From Sutterella sp. (lineage in GTDB: Bacteria > Pseudomonadota > Gammaproteobacteria > Burkholderiales > Burkholderiaceae_F): 33,413 nucleotides of DNA. Of this stretch, positions 30,642-33,413 are shown one piece after another (the first letter of the stretch is position 1; each line of letters starts with the position of its first letter). The stretch is from NCBI GenBank assembly GCA_019418235.1, contig DYCH01000051.1, positions 1 to 33,413 on the forward strand, read 5' to 3'. Made by a program: the position numbers and the translations under genes. The notes beneath the pieces were generated by a model. The model did not search any database and was not told where the DNA came from. It saw only the letters and a program-made list of their open reading frames with translations.

Positions 30642-33413
30642 TTAATTATTCATTTTTCTTTGAATATATTTCTTCAACTTTTGTTTAATTACTTTACTAT
30701 CAAATAACCACCAATAAACCGCTTTTTTCAATGTTGCCTTAAATCCCTTTCCCTTTAAAAAATACGGAATCGTTGATTTTGAATTGGTTGTATCCGAATT
30801 TTCTGCATTTGAGTTCATAGCTTGCAAAGATTGGAGTTGATTCCAAAAGTGATTTAAGCCAAAACTATTTTTGTATCCTCCAAATTGGTCCTCAAATTGA
30901 ACTGATGATAAAAAATACTTATCGTCAGAGTCAGCGTATAACAAAAAGTACTCAAAAAATAGTGCTGGATCTATTTTTCGGAAGTATAGTTTGCCAAGAT
31001 CATTTGAGAAGATATCAATCATTTTACGTGAAAAATCAACTGCTGCTTTTTGCGCAATTTCTGTAGAGATGCGTGCAGAATATGACAAATTAGTGTCAGT
31101 CTTAAAGGTGGGGATGATTTTGTTGTCGAACTCCTTATAACCAGTACAAGACGGAGTACACTCGCTCATCAACCACTCTCGAACACTTCCTTTTATTATT
31201 GGGCTGAAACCATAAAATGTTCGTAATCTTTGATTATCATTCAGTCTTTTAAATCCGATATCTAAGTTAGAGTGAACGTAGAATGCTGTTACGTCAAATC
31301 CAAATTTTTTCCGTAGTAACCCTTCCATCCTACCAGAATATCCCACATCAAATGTAGCGCACTTCCCCTTAAAAAAAGATTCTAAATAATGCTTAAACGA
31401 TTTTTCTTTGCCATATGGGAAAGTATTTAATAAATATTTTGCAAAAATTGAGGCCGCAAGTTCACGTTTTGTCTCTGAATTGAGTTCAGAGCTAGGCTCA
31501 ATTCCTTGAGCCTCTGCTTCAATATAAATTGATTGTTTAAGATCATTAAGGATATTAGGAGCCAATAGTGTCAAGGCTTCATCAAAAGATTTGTTACAAA
31601 TGTTTGGTACAGAATTCAATAAGCAAAGCAAGTCGGTCGCATTGGTATAATACAATGGCAAAAGTGCTTGTCGAGAAACAGGGAAGTAATGCGTCTTAGG
31701 TTTGTCTGGAGTGTTTCTTAGTAGTGTGTCAAAGACTTTATAGACAACCCAGCCATCTCGAGCGACGAAGGTTATATTTTCGAAATTTTTAGTATTTCTT
31801 ATGACCCAACTAACTAATGCAAAAATATAAAAACCAAAGGGGAAGTATCCAATAAATGTGGAACTGTATCCAAAATTAGTCGCATCGTACTTATGGCGCC
31901 AAGGATTATCAAACATAGTATTAGCAACTACAGCTAACATAGTACGAATTCCGAGAAAGTCCATAACAGCTTTATTTTCTATCATACCCAAAGAGTCGTT
32001 TAAAAAGGAGTTTAAAAAACGACTCTGGTATAACGCTGGGTATTTGCCTAAAAATACGTCAACAGTTCGAGGGATATGAGCGGCCTGCCAACCTTTCGAT
32101 AGTGGAACATCATAGTCTGCACTTTTATTATCACCGAGATGCAAACAATCATTAGGCTTAAATCCGTATGTATTTTCAAAGGCTTCACCAGACGATTTTG
32201 TTTTCATGGTTTGTGAAGAAACCTTCAAATCGCAGTTTACAACCCCACATCGTGAGAGGATACTTTTCACCGTATCTTCTGGAAGATACATATCAGAAAT
32301 ACAAAGTACCTTTTTTCCTAAATATTGAGCGAGGTTCAATAATTCGATAATAGAGTTTCTCGGTTGGGCTAAAGATATTTCAGTACTGCATTCTAATTCT
32401 GAAATGTCATGCGCAACTTTACGATCGAAATGGTATTTATTAATTAACACATCATAAATGTCTTGAAGGGTTACTTCGTTTCGTTTGTATTGTTTCCATG
32501 CTATTTCTCTTGCGATGAGTTCAGCTCGAACTCTAAGTTTTGAAAAAGCTTCGGCATCAACTAAGTTTAATGAATCGCGAAGTTTGCAATCAAGGAATGC
32601 AAAAAGATCTGCAGGTTTCAAAAACGGTCTTGTTACTAAAGTATCAAAAACATCAAAACTAACAACTTGGGCCTCAATAATCTTTCGTTTTATATCTTCA
32701 AAGGGAAGTTCGTAAATTGCTTGCTCCTTATAGAAAAAATCATTATCAGAAGGAGGAAATTTATATTTTTCAGTTTTTATATACGAAATATCACAGAGAT
32801 TTAACAATCTGCGGTTATTGGGATGATTTTTTTTGACCACATTTTCCCACATCGCAATGTATCGATTTCTCCAAATTCTTGCGTCTTTCAGATATTGAAA
32901 ATGATTTAAGGAGCGGAAATATTCCTCCAAGAGATCAAAAACTTTAATCAATTCATTAATTTTTTGCTCGGTTTGCTCTACAGAACCCGTAGCGGATGTA
33001 TTTGTTTGGGAAGATTTATCATAGAGATAATAATTGTCATGGATGTTAACGACTTTATGTGCGTTAGTCCAAATGACAGAGGATTGAAGCACATCCTCAC
33101 ACATGACGATGTGTTCTTTAATGGATTCTAACCAGACATAAGATTTTTCTAAAAGAGCCCGAGTATACAGCTTTCCACATAAAATATGCCATGAAAAATC
33201 GAGTCCTTGTTGTCCAAAGAACTTATCTTGTACTTCACCACCTTGGAGATTTATATCACATTGCCATAATTCTGAGGCAGGAAAGTAAGTCATGCGATCC
33301 GCATAATTAAGTAACAATCCTCCAATTACAATATCTGCGTTCTCTTTTTCAGCCTTTACAACAGCGGCTCGGACCCAATCAACAGTTAACTCATCATCAC
33401 TATCAATAAAAGC
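30642..33413 (-). CDS. Large glycosyltransferase-HAD fusion protein (partial, N-terminus beyond window)
   Basis: The reading frame is open to the right edge, so the start lies outside; about 923 residues are visible. The first residues, AFIDSDDELTVDWV, are the metal-binding DxDD site of a GT2 domain. Its end shows HIVMCEDVLQSS and YYLYDKSSQTNTS. From about residue 245 a HAD domain follows, with VSFDVFDTLV (Asp254, Asp257), LCISDMYLPEDT (motif II) and LHLGDNKSADYDVP (motif IV). The C-terminal 450 residues hold FVARDGWVVYKVFDTLL and CATFDVGYSGRMEGLL, a region often joined to such HAD domains in capsule and O-antigen loci; its role is not known to me. The gene is convergent with the glycan operon. 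The final 30 residues are Lys-rich. Confidence 0.8.
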   Translation of the reverse strand, partial: AFIDSDDELTVDWVRAAVVKAEKENADIVIGGLLLNYADRMTYFPASELWQCDINLQGGEVQDKFFGQQGLDFSWHILCGKLYTRALLEKSYVWLESIKEHIVMCEDVLQSSVIWTNAHKVVNIHDNYYLYDKSSQTNTSATGSVEQTEQKINELIKVFDLLEEYFRSLNHFQYLKDARIWRNRYIAMWENVVKKNHPNNRRLLNLCDISYIKTEKYKFPPSDNDFFYKEQAIYELPFEDIKRKIIEAQVVSFDVFDTLVTRPFLKPADLFAFLDCKLRDSLNLVDAEAFSKLRVRAELIAREIAWKQYKRNEVTLQDIYDVLINKYHFDRKVAHDISELECSTEISLAQPRNSIIELLNLAQYLGKKVLCISDMYLPEDTVKSILSRCGVVNCDLKVSSQTMKTKSSGEAFENTYGFKPNDCLHLGDNKSADYDVPLSKGWQAAHIPRTVDVFLGKYPALYQSRFLNSFLNDSLGMIENKAVMDFLGIRTMLAVVANTMFDNPWRHKYDATNFGYSSTFIGYFPFGFYIFALVSWVIRNTKNFENITFVARDGWVVYKVFDTLLRNTPDKPKTHYFPVSRQALLPLYYTNATDLLCLLNSVPNICNKSFDEALTLLAPNILNDLKQSIYIEAEAQGIEPSSELNSETKRELAASIFAKYLLNTFPYGKEKSFKHYLESFFKGKCATFDVGYSGRMEGLLRKKFGFDVTAFYVHSNLDIGFKRLNDNQRLRTFYGFSPIIKGSVREWLMSECTPSCTGYKEFDNKIIPTFKTDTNLSYSARISTEIAQKAAVDFSRKMIDIFSNDLGKLYFRKIDPALFFEYFLLYADSDDKYFLSSVQFEDQFGGYKNSFGLNHFWNQLQSLQAMNSNAENSDTTNSKSTIPYFLKGKGFKATLKKAVYWWLFDSKVIKQKLKKYIQRKMNN

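Noticed and set aside
1..33413. tRNA or rRNA genes, CRISPR arrays, insertion sequences, integrase
   Set aside because: I looked for cloverleaf sequences, regular spaced repeats and transposase or recombinase motifs and saw none.

Overview
The window looks like a chromosomal segment of a moderately AT-rich Gram-negative proteobacterium. It has a diderm-type F-like type IV secretion system (T4SS), followed by housekeeping genes (pgi, yicC, galE) and a surface-glycan locus. A betaproteobacterium is my guess, with low confidence; no rRNA, tRNA or other marker settles it.

Left part (1-14779, minus strand). This is one long F-type T4SS operon, read right to left: traA (pilin), traL, traE, traK, traB, dsbC, traV, traC (ATPase), a small unknown gene, trbI, an S26 signal peptidase of the TrhF/TraF type, traW, traU, trbC, traN as two adjacent genes, and thioredoxin-like traF, which is cut by the window edge. 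Many junctions overlap by 1-10 bases (ATGA, GTGA, TAATG), so translation is probably coupled. Key residues of the envelope machine are intact: TraC Walker A and B, DsbC CPYC, S26 Ser/Lys, TraV lipobox. TraH and TraG would be expected further left, outside the window.

Middle (14780-20591). A 411-base divergent spacer holds a long inverted repeat, a 17-base palindrome and a good plus-strand promoter. It is followed by an operon of an unknown gene, a MobH-family TraI-like protein, a TraD-like coupling protein and a DUF4400 membrane protein. The TraI homologue keeps the family's architecture but has lost every His/Asp position of the catalytic N-terminal domain. TraD has Gly in place of the Walker A Thr/Ser. 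An apparently complete secretion machine beside a degenerate DNA-processing module is the most interesting feature of the window. It could be a T4SS put to another use, a machine that borrows a relaxase, or an element in early decay.

Right part (20655-33413). pgi, yicC and galE are followed by an AT-rich glycan locus: FAD oxidoreductase, GtrB-like GT2, SDR, sugar isomerase, second GT2, SMR-type flippase and GT-C-like membrane protein. A convergent, very large GT2-HAD fusion runs off the right edge. The set fits synthesis of an unusual sugar on undecaprenyl phosphate, flipping across the inner membrane and periplasmic transfer to LPS or O-antigen. A run of nine G at codons 8-10 of the first gene suggests possible phase variation. 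galE is much richer in GC than its neighbours.
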